Below are positions 1-8,178 of a stretch of 64,000 nt of DNA, one piece after another; position 1 is the first letter of the stretch, and every line of letters begins with the position of its first letter. Both the position numbers and the translations under genes were made by a program. The stretch covers positions 930,001 through 994,000 of the forward strand of contig NZ_FMUH01000001.1 in assembly GCF_900101025.1 (NCBI RefSeq), given 5' to 3'. The notes beneath the pieces are model-generated. The model was not told where the DNA came from and did no database searches. It saw only the letters and a program-made list of their open reading frames with translations. The stretch is from Klenkia marina (GTDB lineage: Bacteria > Actinomycetota > Actinomycetes > Mycobacteriales > Geodermatophilaceae).

Positions 1-291
1 CGGGTCACCCGAGGGTTCCCGGCCCACCCGTGCGAACACCTCCTCGCCGACCAGCCGGAGGGCCGCGGTCAGCGAGAACACCTTCACCACGCTCTGCACC
101 GGGAACCCGACGTCGGCGTCCCCGGCCACGTGCTCGGTCCCGTCGAGCTCGCACAGGGCCAAGCCGAAGTGCTCCGGACCGATCCCGGGTTCGTGCACCT
201 GGTCGTCCTCGGCGAGCGGGCGGGCCTCGGCGGCCACCCCCTCGAGGGTGTGGGTGAGGTCGTCGGGCAGGTCGTCGGGATGCGGGGGCAC
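1..291 (-). CDS. glsA: glutaminase, N-terminal part (gene runs off the window start)
   Basis: Beta-lactamase-fold glutaminase that hydrolyses L-glutamine to glutamate and ammonia in the cytoplasm. About 97 codons are visible. The translation contains the family signature around the nucleophile, FPVQSVVKVFSL (Ser-x-x-Lys), followed by GEEVFARVGREPSGDP, which lines up with the GlsA block before the substrate-binding loop. The C-terminal two thirds lie outside the window. The start is uncertain. A GTG at 289-291 is used here, but another in-frame GTG at 304-306 would add five residues, and neither has a clear Shine-Dalgarno sequence. The family call is secure from the SxxK block; physiological role is not visible from context. 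Confidence 0.85.
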   Translation of the reverse strand, partial: MPPHPDDLPDDLTHTLEGVAAEARPLAEDDQVHEPGIGPEHFGLALCELDGTEHVAGDADVGFPVQSVVKVFSLTAALRLVGEEVFARVGREPSGDP

Positions 292-420
292 ACCCGAGGC
301 TGTCACGGACGGGGGCCGTCAGCTGGTCGAGCTGGTGGTGACCGGGGCCCGTCCCCCCGACCCGGGGCGGGATCCGGTCCCGTAGCCGGGCCCCCGCACC
401 GTCGCGGCTACCGTCCGGGC

Positions 421-846
421 ATGGCCGCCACCGGGTTCCACACCGCCGACGAGCTCAACGACCTGCTGCCGGGCACCCTGCCCGGGCTGGTCGGGGTGGT
501 CGTGGACACCCACGAGACCGGCCGGCTCACCAGCCACCTCGACGTGCGGCCCGAGGTGCTCGCACCCAACGGCTACCTGCACGCCGCGACGGTGGTCGCA
601 CTGGCCGACACCTCGTGCGGGCTGGCGACCCGCGCGCTGCTGCCCGAGGGCGCGACCGGGTTCACCACGATCGAGCTGAAGAGCAACTTCCTCGGCACGG
701 CGCGCGAGGGGCGCATCGACTGCGTGGCCAGCAACGTGCACGCCGGCCGCACCACCCAGGTCTGGGACGCCGTCGTCACGAACGCGGCCACCGGCTCGAC
801 CACCGCGCTCTTCCGCTGCACGCAGCAGGTGCTCTGGCCCCGCTGA
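421..846 (+). CDS. PaaI-family hotdog-fold acyl-CoA thioesterase
   Basis: A 141-residue protein of the usual length for single-hotdog thioesterases that hydrolyse (hydroxy)aryl- or acyl-CoA. The central block HAATVVALADTSCGLATRAL, followed by TTIELKSNFLGTAREG, is the typical PaaI/YdiI pattern of hotdog helix plus strand. It lies 59 bp upstream of an acyl-CoA ligase in the same direction, so the pair probably forms an operon in which one enzyme makes and the other hydrolyses a CoA thioester. The ATG at 421 is the only start that begins at the domain edge. The reading frame is open further upstream, but that extension is low-complexity Arg/Gly/Pro sequence. The substrate cannot be told from sequence. 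Confidence 0.85.
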   Translation: MAATGFHTADELNDLLPGTLPGLVGVVVDTHETGRLTSHLDVRPEVLAPNGYLHAATVVALADTSCGLATRALLPEGATGFTTIELKSNFLGTAREGRIDCVASNVHAGRTTQVWDAVVTNAATGSTTALFRCTQQVLWPR

Positions 847-905
847 CGGCACCGGATCGGCGGGTGTGAGACTGGCGTCACGTCCACCCCCAGGAGGAGA
901 ACCCC

Positions 906-2510
906 GTGGTGCTCGCCAGCCGCTTCCCCGACGTCGAGATCCCCGACGTCGCCGTGCCCGCCTACGTGCTGGCCCGCTCGCGCGAGCTGGGTGACGCCCC
1001 GGCGCTGGTCGACGGCCTGACGGGCGAGACCATCACCCACGCCCAGCTGGTCGGGTACGTCGACCGGTTCGCCGCCGCCCTGCACGCCCGCGGCCTGGGC
1101 AAGGGCGACGTCGTCGCGGTCTTCTCCCCCAACACCATCTGGTTCCCGGTGGTCTTCCACGGCATCGCCGCGGCCGGCTGCGTGATGAGCCCGATCAACT
1201 CGCTCTACACGCCCGACGAGATCGCGTTCCAGCTCAGGGACTCGCGGGCGAAGCTGCTGGTCACCGTCTCGCCGTTCCTCGACCGCGCCCGCCCCGCGAT
1301 GGTGGCCGCCGGCGTCACCGACCTCGTGGTGCTCGACGGCGCCGAGGGGGCCGACAGCCTGCGCGACCTGCTCACCACGCAGGCGCCGTCGGTGGACCCC
1401 GACCTCGACCCGGCCACCGACCTGGTCACGTTGCCCTACTCCAGCGGCACCACCGGGCTGCCCAAGGGCGTCATGCTCACCCACCGCAACCTGGTGGCCA
1501 ACGTGGCGCAGACCCGGCCGCTCATCGACCTGGCCCCCGACGGCGAGCGGATCATCGCCGTCCTGCCGTTCTTCCACATCTACGGCCTCACCGTGCTGAT
1601 GAACCAGGGTCTGCAGTGGGGCGGCGCGGTCATCACGCTGCCGCGGTTCGACCTCGAGCAGTTCCTCCGGGCCATCCAGGACCACGAGGTGACCCGCGCG
1701 TTCGTGGCCCCGCCGATCCTGCTGGCGCTGGCCAAGCACCCGCTGGTCGAGCAGTTCGACCTCTCCAGCCTGCGGTCGATCAACTCCGGCGCCGCCCCGC
1801 TCGACGAGTCGTTGGCGCTGGCCGCCCAGAGCCGGCTGCGCGAGCTGGCCGGCACCGGCGACGAGGGCGTCACCGTCGCGCAGGGCTACGGCATGACCGA
1901 GCTGTCGCCGGTCAGCCACACCACGCCCGACCGCGGGCTCAGCCCGGTCGGCGACCCCGACGTCCCGAAGGGCTCGGTCGGCTACGCCCTCCCGGGCACC
2001 GAGTGCCGGCTGATCGACCCCGCGACCGGCGAGGACGCCGCCGCGGGCGAGCGCGGCGAGCTGTGGGTGCGCGGGCCGCAGGTGATGGCCGGGTACCTCA
2101 ACAACGAGCAGGCCACCAGCGACACCCTCGACGGCGAGGGCTGGCTGCACACCGGCGACGTGGCAGTGGTCGACGAGCTGGGCCGCTACACCGTGGTCGA
2201 CCGGGTCAAGGAGCTGATCAAGTACAAGGGCTACCAGGTGGCCCCGGCCGAGCTCGAGGCCGTGCTCATCGGCCACCCCGGCATCGCCGACGCCGCCGTG
2301 ATCGGGGTCAAGGACGAGGAGTCCGGCGAGGAGCTGCCCAAGGCCTTCCTGGTCCGGGCGCCCGGCTCGGAGATCACCGAGGACGAGGTCAAGGCCTACA
2401 TGGCCGAGAAGGTGGCCCCGCACAAGAAGATCCGCCTCGTCGAGTTCATCGAGCAGGTGCCCAAGAGCGCCGCCGGCAAGATCCTCCGCAAGGAGCTCCG
2501 CGCCCGCTGA
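906..2510 (+). CDS. 4-coumarate-CoA ligase-like acyl/aryl-CoA synthetase
   Basis: ANL-superfamily adenylating enzyme (534 aa) that activates a carboxylic acid with ATP and transfers it to CoA. Visible motifs are the P-loop YSSGTTGLPKGVMLTH, the A5 block GYGMTELSPVSH, the A7/A8 block GWLHTGDVAVVDELGRYTVV followed by DRVKELIKYKGYQVAP, and the C-terminal catalytic lysine in PKSAAGKILRKEL. The order and length match plant and bacterial 4CL enzymes. GTG at 906 follows a good ribosome site (AGGAGGAG at about 892-899). The gene follows a PaaI-type thioesterase and is closed by an inverted repeat at 2524-2578. Aryl versus medium-chain acyl substrate is undetermined; the 4CL-like GYGMTE and KELIKYKG blocks make an aromatic acid plausible. 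Confidence 0.92.
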   Translation: MVLASRFPDVEIPDVAVPAYVLARSRELGDAPALVDGLTGETITHAQLVGYVDRFAAALHARGLGKGDVVAVFSPNTIWFPVVFHGIAAAGCVMSPINSLYTPDEIAFQLRDSRAKLLVTVSPFLDRARPAMVAAGVTDLVVLDGAEGADSLRDLLTTQAPSVDPDLDPATDLVTLPYSSGTTGLPKGVMLTHRNLVANVAQTRPLIDLAPDGERIIAVLPFFHIYGLTVLMNQGLQWGGAVITLPRFDLEQFLRAIQDHEVTRAFVAPPILLALAKHPLVEQFDLSSLRSINSGAAPLDESLALAAQSRLRELAGTGDEGVTVAQGYGMTELSPVSHTTPDRGLSPVGDPDVPKGSVGYALPGTECRLIDPATGEDAAAGERGELWVRGPQVMAGYLNNEQATSDTLDGEGWLHTGDVAVVDELGRYTVVDRVKELIKYKGYQVAPAELEAVLIGHPGIADAAVIGVKDEESGEELPKAFLVRAPGSEITEDEVKAYMAEKVAPHKKIRLVEFIEQVPKSAAGKILRKELRAR

Positions 2511-2523
2511 GCGTCGTGACCTC

Positions 2524-2578
2524 GCAGAACCGCAACGCCGCCACACCGACCACCGGCGCGTCGCCGTTGCGGTTCTGC
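2524..2578. terminator. inverted repeat between convergent genes, probable bidirectional terminator
   Basis: Perfect 14-bp arms GCAGAACCGCAACG (2524-2537) and CGTTGCGGTTCTGC (2565-2578) with a 27-nt loop. It sits between the 3' end of the acyl-CoA ligase gene and the 3' end of the convergent photolyase-like gene (stop at 2583). There is no U-tract, as is usual for actinobacterial hairpins. It belongs to a set of similar long-armed repeats of unrelated sequence in this window. Confidence 0.6.
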
Positions 2579-2582
2579 ACGG

Positions 2583-3839
2583 TCAACGGCGGGGCAGGCC
2601 CTTGCGCCAGGCGCTGAAGCTGCTCACCGGGCCCGCCCCCGGACGGTGCAGCCACGGCCACGGGTGCAGCTCCACCGGGCGGACCTCGGCGGCGAGGCGG
2701 CGGAACCCCGGCACGGGGGCATGGGTGACGGCGACCTGCCGTCCGACGAGCACCTCGGCGGGGTCGCCGAGGTGCAGCTCCACCTCGCGGTCGAGCGCCA
2801 GCTCCGCCAGGGTCTCGGCGAGGAACACCAGCCGCTTCGACGCCAGTCGCAGCCGGGCGAGCAGCGGCTCGTCGAACACGAACACCACCGGCAGGTCGGG
2901 GTGCGCGGCCAGCGCGGGGTCCGCCGTCCCCAGGGACTCCGCGGTCAGCCAGACCGCGGCCGGCGCGCCCGTGGACTCGACCGCGGCCGGGCCGGCCGTG
3001 ACCTCAGGCGACGGGTCGGCGGCCAGCAACGGCTCGCGGGGCAGCCAGCGGGTGGGCTGGTCGTCCGGCCAGGCCTCGATCGGGCAGTCGGTGGCCAGCG
3101 GGCAGCGCTCGCACAGCCCGGGCGCACGCTTGCGCACCTGCCAGCGCGAGAACCCGTAGGCCTTGCCGTTGCCGGCGCCGACGGTCCACTGCCAGCCCAC
3201 CCGGTTGGCCGCCCGCGAGCCGTCGAGCAGCCGGGCGTACAGCTCGTCCTCACCCGCGGCCCAGTCGTGCCCGGCCCGCACGGTCCACTGGGAGGACACC
3301 CACATGCGGGTCTGGTTGACCAGCCAGCCGTCGTCGTCCAGCTCGCCGAGCACGGTGTCCAGGCAGAGCATGTCGCGGGGCCAGGGCTCCTGCCAGCGGG
3401 CGTGCGCCCGGGCCGGCTCGGCCCGCAGCGCCGAGCGGGTGCGGGTGCCCAGCCGGGCGTAGAGGTGCCGGCTGTACTCCTGCCAGAGCAGCTCGTCGCG
3501 GTACTTCGTGCGGTCCCTGGTGGGGGCGTCGGCGACGGCGTCCCAGACCTCGCCCAGCTGCAGCAGCCCGTGCCGGACGTACGGGCTCATCGCGCTCGCC
3601 CCGCGGCGCTCGGGTGGCAGCACCTGGCTGCGGCGACCGGCGTACCCGGCGACGTCGAGGGTGGCGAGCGCGGCGTCGGCGGCGGCCTGGCCCCCGCGGA
3701 ACCGGCCCGAGGGGCGCACGGCGTCGTCGCGGTGCAGGTGGCCGAGGTGCTCGCCCACCCAGGCGGGGACGGCGTCGACGGCGGGGACGGGGAGCTGGTG
3801 CACGCCCCACCCTGCGGGTTGCCGCCCGGGCGCGCTCAC
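2583..3839 (-). CDS. circularly permuted photolyase/cryptochrome-like FAD protein with Fe-S-type cysteines
   Basis: A 418-residue protein with the photolyase domains in reversed order. Residues about 40-265 resemble the helical FAD/DNA-binding domain: MSPYVRHGLLQLGEVW, ELLWQEYSRHLYARL, NQTRMWVSSQWTVRAGHDWA and NGKAYGFSRWQVRKRAPG. Residues about 293-415 resemble the alpha/beta antenna domain that is normally N-terminal: LPVVFVFDEPLLARLRLASK, then ELHLGDPAEVL, ending SSFSAWRKG. Four cysteines (C159, C243, C246, C252) are placed much like the four that hold the [4Fe-4S] cluster of FeS-type bacterial photolyases, although the last spacing is shorter. Start GTG 3839 is uncertain; it is divergent from the oxidoreductase at 3863. 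Photorepair or blue-light signalling is inferred only; an RNA or DNA target cannot be told. Confidence 0.75.
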   Translation of the reverse strand: MSAPGRQPAGWGVHQLPVPAVDAVPAWVGEHLGHLHRDDAVRPSGRFRGGQAAADAALATLDVAGYAGRRSQVLPPERRGASAMSPYVRHGLLQLGEVWDAVADAPTRDRTKYRDELLWQEYSRHLYARLGTRTRSALRAEPARAHARWQEPWPRDMLCLDTVLGELDDDGWLVNQTRMWVSSQWTVRAGHDWAAGEDELYARLLDGSRAANRVGWQWTVGAGNGKAYGFSRWQVRKRAPGLCERCPLATDCPIEAWPDDQPTRWLPREPLLAADPSPEVTAGPAAVESTGAPAAVWLTAESLGTADPALAAHPDLPVVFVFDEPLLARLRLASKRLVFLAETLAELALDREVELHLGDPAEVLVGRQVAVTHAPVPGFRRLAAEVRPVELHPWPWLHRPGAGPVSSFSAWRKGLPRR

Positions 3840-3862
3840 CGACCGGCCCCTACGGTCGGGGC

Positions 3863-4843
3863 ATGCGTGCGATCACCCAGGAGTCCCCCGGCGGCCCCGA
3901 CACCCTGGTGTGGGGCGAGGTCCCCGATCCGGTCGCCGGCGAGGGCGAGGTCGTGCTCGACGTCGTGGCGAGCGCCGTGAACCGGGCCGACCTGCTGCAG
4001 CGCGAGGGCAACTACCCGGTGCCGCCGGGCGCCAGCGAGGTGCTGGGCCTGGAGTGCAGCGGCATCGTCAGCGAGGTCGGCCCGGGCGTCGAGGGCTGGC
4101 GGGTCGGCGACGAGGTGTGCGCCCTGCTGGCCGGCGGCGGGTACGCCGAGCGCGTCGCCGTCCCCGCGGCGCAGCTGCTCCCCCGACCCGCCGGGGTCGA
4201 GCTGGCCGCGGCCGCCGCGTTGCCCGAGGTCGCCTGCACCGTGTGGTCCAACGTGTTCATGCAGGCCGGGCTGGCCGCGGGTGAGCTGCTGCTGGTGCAC
4301 GGCGGCGGCAGCGGCATCGGTACCATGGCCATCCAGCTGGCGAAGCGGGCCGGTGCCCGGGTGGCCACCACGGCCGGCAGCGCAGAGAAGCTGGCCTTCT
4401 GCCGCGAGCTGGGCGCCGACATCACGATCAACTACCGGGACGAGGACTTCGTCGAGGTGGTGCGGGCCGCCGGCGGGGCCGACGTCGTGCTGGACAACAT
4501 GGGCGCGGCCTACCTGGCCCGCAACGTCGCCGCCCTGGCCCCGGACGGCCGGATCACCGTCATCGGCATGCAGGGCGGTCGCAAGGGCGAGCTGGACATC
4601 GGCGCGCTGCTGGCCAAGCGGGGCAGCGTCTACGCCGCCGGGCTGCGCGGGCGACCGGTCGAGGGGCGCCACGGCAAGGGCGCGGTGGTCGCCGCCGTCC
4701 GGGCGCACGTGTGGCCCGACGTCGAGGCCGGCCGGGTGCGGCCGGTCGTGCACACCCGGCTGCCCATGGCCCGGGCCGCCGACGGGCACCGCATCCTCGA
4801 GGAGAGCTCGCACACCGGCAAGGTGCTGCTGGTCAACGACTGA
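3863..4843 (+). CDS. NAD(P)H:quinone oxidoreductase, zinc-free MDR family
   Basis: A 326-residue medium-chain reductase of the quinone oxidoreductase/PIG3 type. The N-terminal GroES-like domain carries SAVNRADLLQREGNYPVPPG, a PIG3/QOR hallmark. The Rossmann domain has LLVHGGGSGIGTMAIQLAKR for NADPH binding and DVVLDNMGAAYLARNV. The usual catalytic-zinc residues of alcohol dehydrogenases are not apparent. ATG 3863 is chosen because homology begins immediately (MRAITQESPGGPDTL). The neighbours do not suggest a pathway; it is divergent from the photolyase-like gene and convergent with the next gene, 12 bp apart. Confidence 0.9.
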   Translation: MRAITQESPGGPDTLVWGEVPDPVAGEGEVVLDVVASAVNRADLLQREGNYPVPPGASEVLGLECSGIVSEVGPGVEGWRVGDEVCALLAGGGYAERVAVPAAQLLPRPAGVELAAAAALPEVACTVWSNVFMQAGLAAGELLLVHGGGSGIGTMAIQLAKRAGARVATTAGSAEKLAFCRELGADITINYRDEDFVEVVRAAGGADVVLDNMGAAYLARNVAALAPDGRITVIGMQGGRKGELDIGALLAKRGSVYAAGLRGRPVEGRHGKGAVVAAVRAHVWPDVEAGRVRPVVHTRLPMARAADGHRILEESSHTGKVLLVND

Positions 4844-4855
4844 GGAAGGACCCGT

Positions 4856-6073
4856 TCAGGCGAGGGCGGCGACCGCGTCGACGACGCGGTCGACCTCCTC
4901 CATCGTGTTGTAGTGCAGCACCCCGAGCCGCACGGCCCCGCCCTGCTCGTTGACGCCCAGTGCGTCGAACAGCTCGCCGGACTGGTAGTCGCCGTCCCAG
5001 GCGCAGATGCTGCGGCGGGCGAGCTCGCGGGCCACCGCGCGCGGGGTCATGCGCGAGACGGTGAACGACAGCGTCGGGGTGCGGTACAGCGGCGACCCGA
5101 GCACCTGCACGTGCCGCATGCCCCGCAGTTCCCGGTCCAGCCGGTCGAACAGCGTGCCCTCGTAGCGCACCACCTCGGCCATCGAGGTGGCCAACCGCTC
5201 GCGGCGGGTGCCGGTGGCGTCCGGCGCGAGCGCAGCCAGGTGCTCCACGGCCGCCGAGACCCCGGCGAACAGCTCGAAGGCGGCCGTGCCGGTCTCGAAC
5301 CGCTCGGGCACCCGGTCCGAGGTGGGCACCCGCCGGTCGGGGTCCAGGGACTCCAGCAGGTCGGGGTCGGCCACGACGGCGCCGACGTGCGGGCCGCACC
5401 ACTTGTAGGCCGCCATCGACAGGAAGTCCGCGCCGCTGGCGGTGAGGTCGACCAGCCCGTGCGGCACGGCGTGCGCGCCGTCGACGAACACCAGGGCCCC
5501 GACCGCGTGCGCCCGGTCGGCGATCGCGCGGACGTCGGGGCGGGTGCCGATCGCGTTGCTGGCCATGGTGACCGCCACCAGCCGGGTGCGGTCGGTGAGC
5601 AGCTCGTCGTACTGCCACTCGGGCAGCTCGCCGGACTCGATGTCCACCTCGGCCCACTTGACCAGCAGCCCGGCCTCCTCGGCCAGCTGCACCCACGGAC
5701 GGATGTTGGCGTCGTGGTCGAGCCGGCTGACCACGATCTCGTCGCCGGGCCGCCAGGCCTTGGCCAGCGTGCGGGCGAACGTGTAGGTCAGCGAGGTCAG
5801 GTTCGGGCCGAGGACGACACCGCGCGGTTGACCACCCACCAGGTCCGCGATCGCCGACCGGGCCCCCGCGACCAGCTGCTCGGCCCGGGCGGACGACGGG
5901 AAGACCCCGCCCCGGTTGGCGATCGGCACGCGCATGGCCTGGGACACCGCCCGCAGCACGCTCTCGGGCACCAGCGACCCGGCCGGGCCGTCGGCGTGCA
6001 CCAGGCCGTCGGAGAGCCCGGGGAACAGCCCGCGCACGCGCGCCACGTCCAGCCGTGCGGCCCCCGGTCCCAT
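4856..6073 (-). CDS. cysteine desulfurase-like aminotransferase class V protein
   Basis: A PLP-dependent fold-type I enzyme of 405 residues, in the cysteine-desulfurase-like subfamily (VC1184 type). Visible are NRGGVFPSSARAEQLVAGAR, the LDHDANIRPW segment, the FVDGAHAVPHGLVDL PLP-aspartate block and the Schiff-base lysine in SMAAYKWCGPHVGA. The reactive-cysteine loop of true SufS/IscS enzymes is not obvious, so sulfur transfer is unproven. The open frame extends upstream to 6178, but homology starts at MGPGAARLDVARVRGLFPGL, supporting ATG 6073 with a purine-rich AGGGTGCGGGG before it. It is divergent from bpa. Confidence 0.85.
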   Translation of the reverse strand: MGPGAARLDVARVRGLFPGLSDGLVHADGPAGSLVPESVLRAVSQAMRVPIANRGGVFPSSARAEQLVAGARSAIADLVGGQPRGVVLGPNLTSLTYTFARTLAKAWRPGDEIVVSRLDHDANIRPWVQLAEEAGLLVKWAEVDIESGELPEWQYDELLTDRTRLVAVTMASNAIGTRPDVRAIADRAHAVGALVFVDGAHAVPHGLVDLTASGADFLSMAAYKWCGPHVGAVVADPDLLESLDPDRRVPTSDRVPERFETGTAAFELFAGVSAAVEHLAALAPDATGTRRERLATSMAEVVRYEGTLFDRLDRELRGMRHVQVLGSPLYRTPTLSFTVSRMTPRAVARELARRSICAWDGDYQSGELFDALGVNEQGGAVRLGVLHYNTMEEVDRVVDAVAALA

Positions 6074-6168
6074 GCCCCGCACCCTAACCGTGCGGCCGTC
6101 ACCGTGAGGGGCCGATCCGTCACAGGGGCCGCCGGGCCCGGCGCGGGCCGCCCGGGCAGGATGGGGGC

Positions 6169-6705
6169 ATGACTGCACCCGAAGCCCAGGGCCAGCCCGG
6201 CCGCCAGGTCGTCGTCGTCGGCCCCGACGGGCAACCGGTGGGCGCCGTGCCGATGCCCGGCGTCGGCGAGGGTGCCGAGGGGGCCGAGGGCCTCGACGGC
6301 ATGGTCGAGCAGCCCGCCAAGGTCATGCGCATCGGCACCATGATCAAGCAGCTGCTGGAGGAGGTGCGGGCCGCTCCGCTCGACGACGCCAGCCGCAACC
6401 GGCTCCGGGACATCCACGCCGCCTCGATCCGCGAGCTGGAGGACGGCCTGTCCCCCGAGCTGCGCGAGGAGCTCGAGCGCATCGCGCTCCCCTTCACCGC
6501 CGACGAGACCCCCAGCGACGCCGAGCTGCGCATCGCCCAGGCGCAGCTGGTCGGCTGGCTCGAGGGCGTGTTCCACGGCATCCAGACCGCGCTGTTCGCC
6601 CAGCAGATGGCCGCCCGGGCCCAGCTCGACGAGATGCGGCGCAAGGCGCTGCCCGGCGGCCCGCAGGGCGCGGCCCCGCAGCCCGGGGGCGGTCAGTACC
6701 TGTAG
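6169..6705 (+). CDS. bpa: bacterial proteasome activator Bpa/PafE
   Basis: A 178-residue member of the Bpa/PafE family, the ATP-independent ring activator that opens the 20S proteasome gate in actinobacteria. The helical core (RIGTMIKQLLEEVRAAPLDD, then RLRDIHAASIRELEDGLSPE) and a flexible Gly/Pro/Gln tail are present. The protein ends in GQYL, the C-terminal docking motif that inserts between 20S alpha subunits. Proteasome genes are not in the window. ATG 6169 lies 95 bp from the divergent class-V aminotransferase gene. A compound hairpin at 6718-6753 follows the stop. Confidence 0.93.
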   Translation: MTAPEAQGQPGRQVVVVGPDGQPVGAVPMPGVGEGAEGAEGLDGMVEQPAKVMRIGTMIKQLLEEVRAAPLDDASRNRLRDIHAASIRELEDGLSPELREELERIALPFTADETPSDAELRIAQAQLVGWLEGVFHGIQTALFAQQMAARAQLDEMRRKALPGGPQGAAPQPGGGQYL

Positions 6706-6717
6706 TCCGGGAACTCC

Positions 6718-6753
6718 CCGCCGTCCGGTGACGACTGATCACCGAGACGGCGG
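6718..6753 (+). terminator. compound hairpin after bpa, probable terminator
   Basis: Outer arms CCGCCGTC (6718-6725) and GACGGCGG (6746-6753) enclose inner arms GGTGA (6727-6731) and TCACC (6739-6743), separated by small bulges. It is placed 12 bp after the bpa stop and 33 bp before the next start. No U-tract. Confidence 0.5.
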
Positions 6754-6786
6754 CCCCCGGGGTCGGCGCCCGATCCCTGGAGACCC

Positions 6787-8178
6787 GTGTCGCTGGACAG
6801 CACCACCCGCCCCGCCCCACCCGTCGCCCGCCCGGGCACCTGGGCACTGCTGCGCCCGTTGCTGCTGCGGCTGCACTTCTGCGCGGGCGTGCTCATCGGG
6901 CCGTTCCTGCTCGTGGCTGCCCTCTCCGGTGCGGCCTACGCGCTGAGCCCCCAGGTCGAGCGGGTGGTGTACGCCGACCTGCTCACCGGCGGCGCGCCCG
7001 ACCCGACGGTCTCGCTGGCCGACCAGGTCGCCACCGCCGAGCAGGTCACCACGGTCGACGGCCTGGTCGCCGTCCGGCCGGCGCCCGAGGGCGGCACCAC
7101 CCGGGTGCTGTTCGACGACGGCACGCTGGCCGAGTCCACCCGGCACGCGGTCTTCCTCGACCCGGCCACCGGCGAGGTGCTCGGCCAGGAGGACGTCTAC
7201 GGGACGTCGGGTGCCCTGCCGGTGCGGGCCTGGGTCTCCGACCTGCACCGCACCCTGCACCTGGGGGACGTCGGACGGCTCTACAGCGAGCTGGCCGCCT
7301 CCTGGCTGTGGGTGGTGGCCCTGGGCGGGCTGGCGCTGTGGGTCGCCCGGGCGCGGGCCCGGCGCTCGGCCCGCGCCGCGCTGCTGCCCGACCGCGCCGC
7401 CACCGGCCGGTCCCGTACCCGCTCGTGGCACGCGGTGCTGGGCACCTGGTCGGTGCTGGGCTTCCTCATGCTCTCGGCCACCGGGCTCACCTGGTCGGCC
7501 TACGCCGGGGCGCACGTCACCGACCTGCGCGCGGCGCTGGGCTGGTCGAACCCGGCGCTGGCCACCAGCCACGAGGGCATGGCGGTGGACGAGCACGCCG
7601 GGCACGGCGGCGGCGCCGCCCCCCGACCCGTCGACGCCGCCGTGGACCCCGCCGACGTCGACCCGGTCTGGGCGGCGGCGGTCGGGGCGGGGATCACCAG
7701 CGACGAGGTGGAGATCGCGCTGCCGGCCGCCCCCGGGTCGTTCTGGACCGTGACCGAGGTGCACCGGGCCTTCCCGACCGCCGTCGACGCAGCCGCGGTC
7801 GACCCCGACGGCTTCCAGGTCGTGGACACGACCCGCTTCGCGGACCACCCGCTGATGGCCAAGCTGGCCCGCTGGGGCGTCGACCTGCACATGGGCGTGC
7901 TGTTCGGGGTGGCCAACCAGGTCGCCCTGGCCGGCCTCGCGCTCGGGTTGGCCGCGGTGGTGGTGCTGGGCTACCGCATGTGGTGGCAGCGCTCGCGCCG
8001 GTGGCCCGCCCCCGCCGGGCTGGGCCGGCTGCCCCGCCCGATGCTGGCCGGTCTCGCCGTCCTCACGGTGGCGGTCGGCTGGTTCCTGCCCCTGCTCGGG
8101 GTCAGCCTGGCCGCCTTCCTGGCGGTCGACGTCCTGCTGGCCCGCCGTCGGAGGACGGCGGGCCAGCAGTCCGCCTAG
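6787..8178 (+). CDS. PepSY-associated TM-helix membrane protein
   Basis: A 463-residue integral membrane protein of the PepSY/iron-regulated membrane protein family. TM1 is at about residues 27-53 ([20 protein letters not shown]). A first PepSY-like extracytoplasmic segment ends in [20 protein letters not shown], followed by TM helices near 173-190 and 215-235. A His/Gly-rich stretch (DEHAGHGGG) and a second PepSY segment come next, then [20 protein letters not shown] and C-terminal helices. Family members are often linked to iron or copper acquisition or reduction; here no metal box is visible. GTG 6787 is used. Its stop codon shares the tetranucleotide CTAG with the convergent chemoreceptor gene. 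Confidence 0.85.
   Translation: MSLDSTTRPAPPVARPGTWALLRPLLLRLHFCAGVLIGPFLLVAALSGAAYALSPQVERVVYADLLTGGAPDPTVSLADQVATAEQVTTVDGLVAVRPAPEGGTTRVLFDDGTLAESTRHAVFLDPATGEVLGQEDVYGTSGALPVRAWVSDLHRTLHLGDVGRLYSELAASWLWVVALGGLALWVARARARRSARAALLPDRAATGRSRTRSWHAVLGTWSVLGFLMLSATGLTWSAYAGAHVTDLRAALGWSNPALATSHEGMAVDEHAGHGGGAAPRPVDAAVDPADVDPVWAAAVGAGITSDEVEIALPAAPGSFWTVTEVHRAFPTAVDAAAVDPDGFQVVDTTRFADHPLMAKLARWGVDLHMGVLFGVANQVALAGLALGLAAVVVLGYRMWWQRSRRWPAPAGLGRLPRPMLAGLAVLTVAVGWFLPLLGVSLAAFLAVDVLLARRRRTAGQQSA

Noticed and set aside
573-2546. Very long minus-strand open frame opposite the acyl-CoA ligase gene
   Set aside because: Its translation is Gly/Val/Arg/Asp/His-rich low-complexity sequence with no family motifs, as expected for an antisense frame in very GC-rich DNA. 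Similar long frames opposite other genes were discarded for the same reason.
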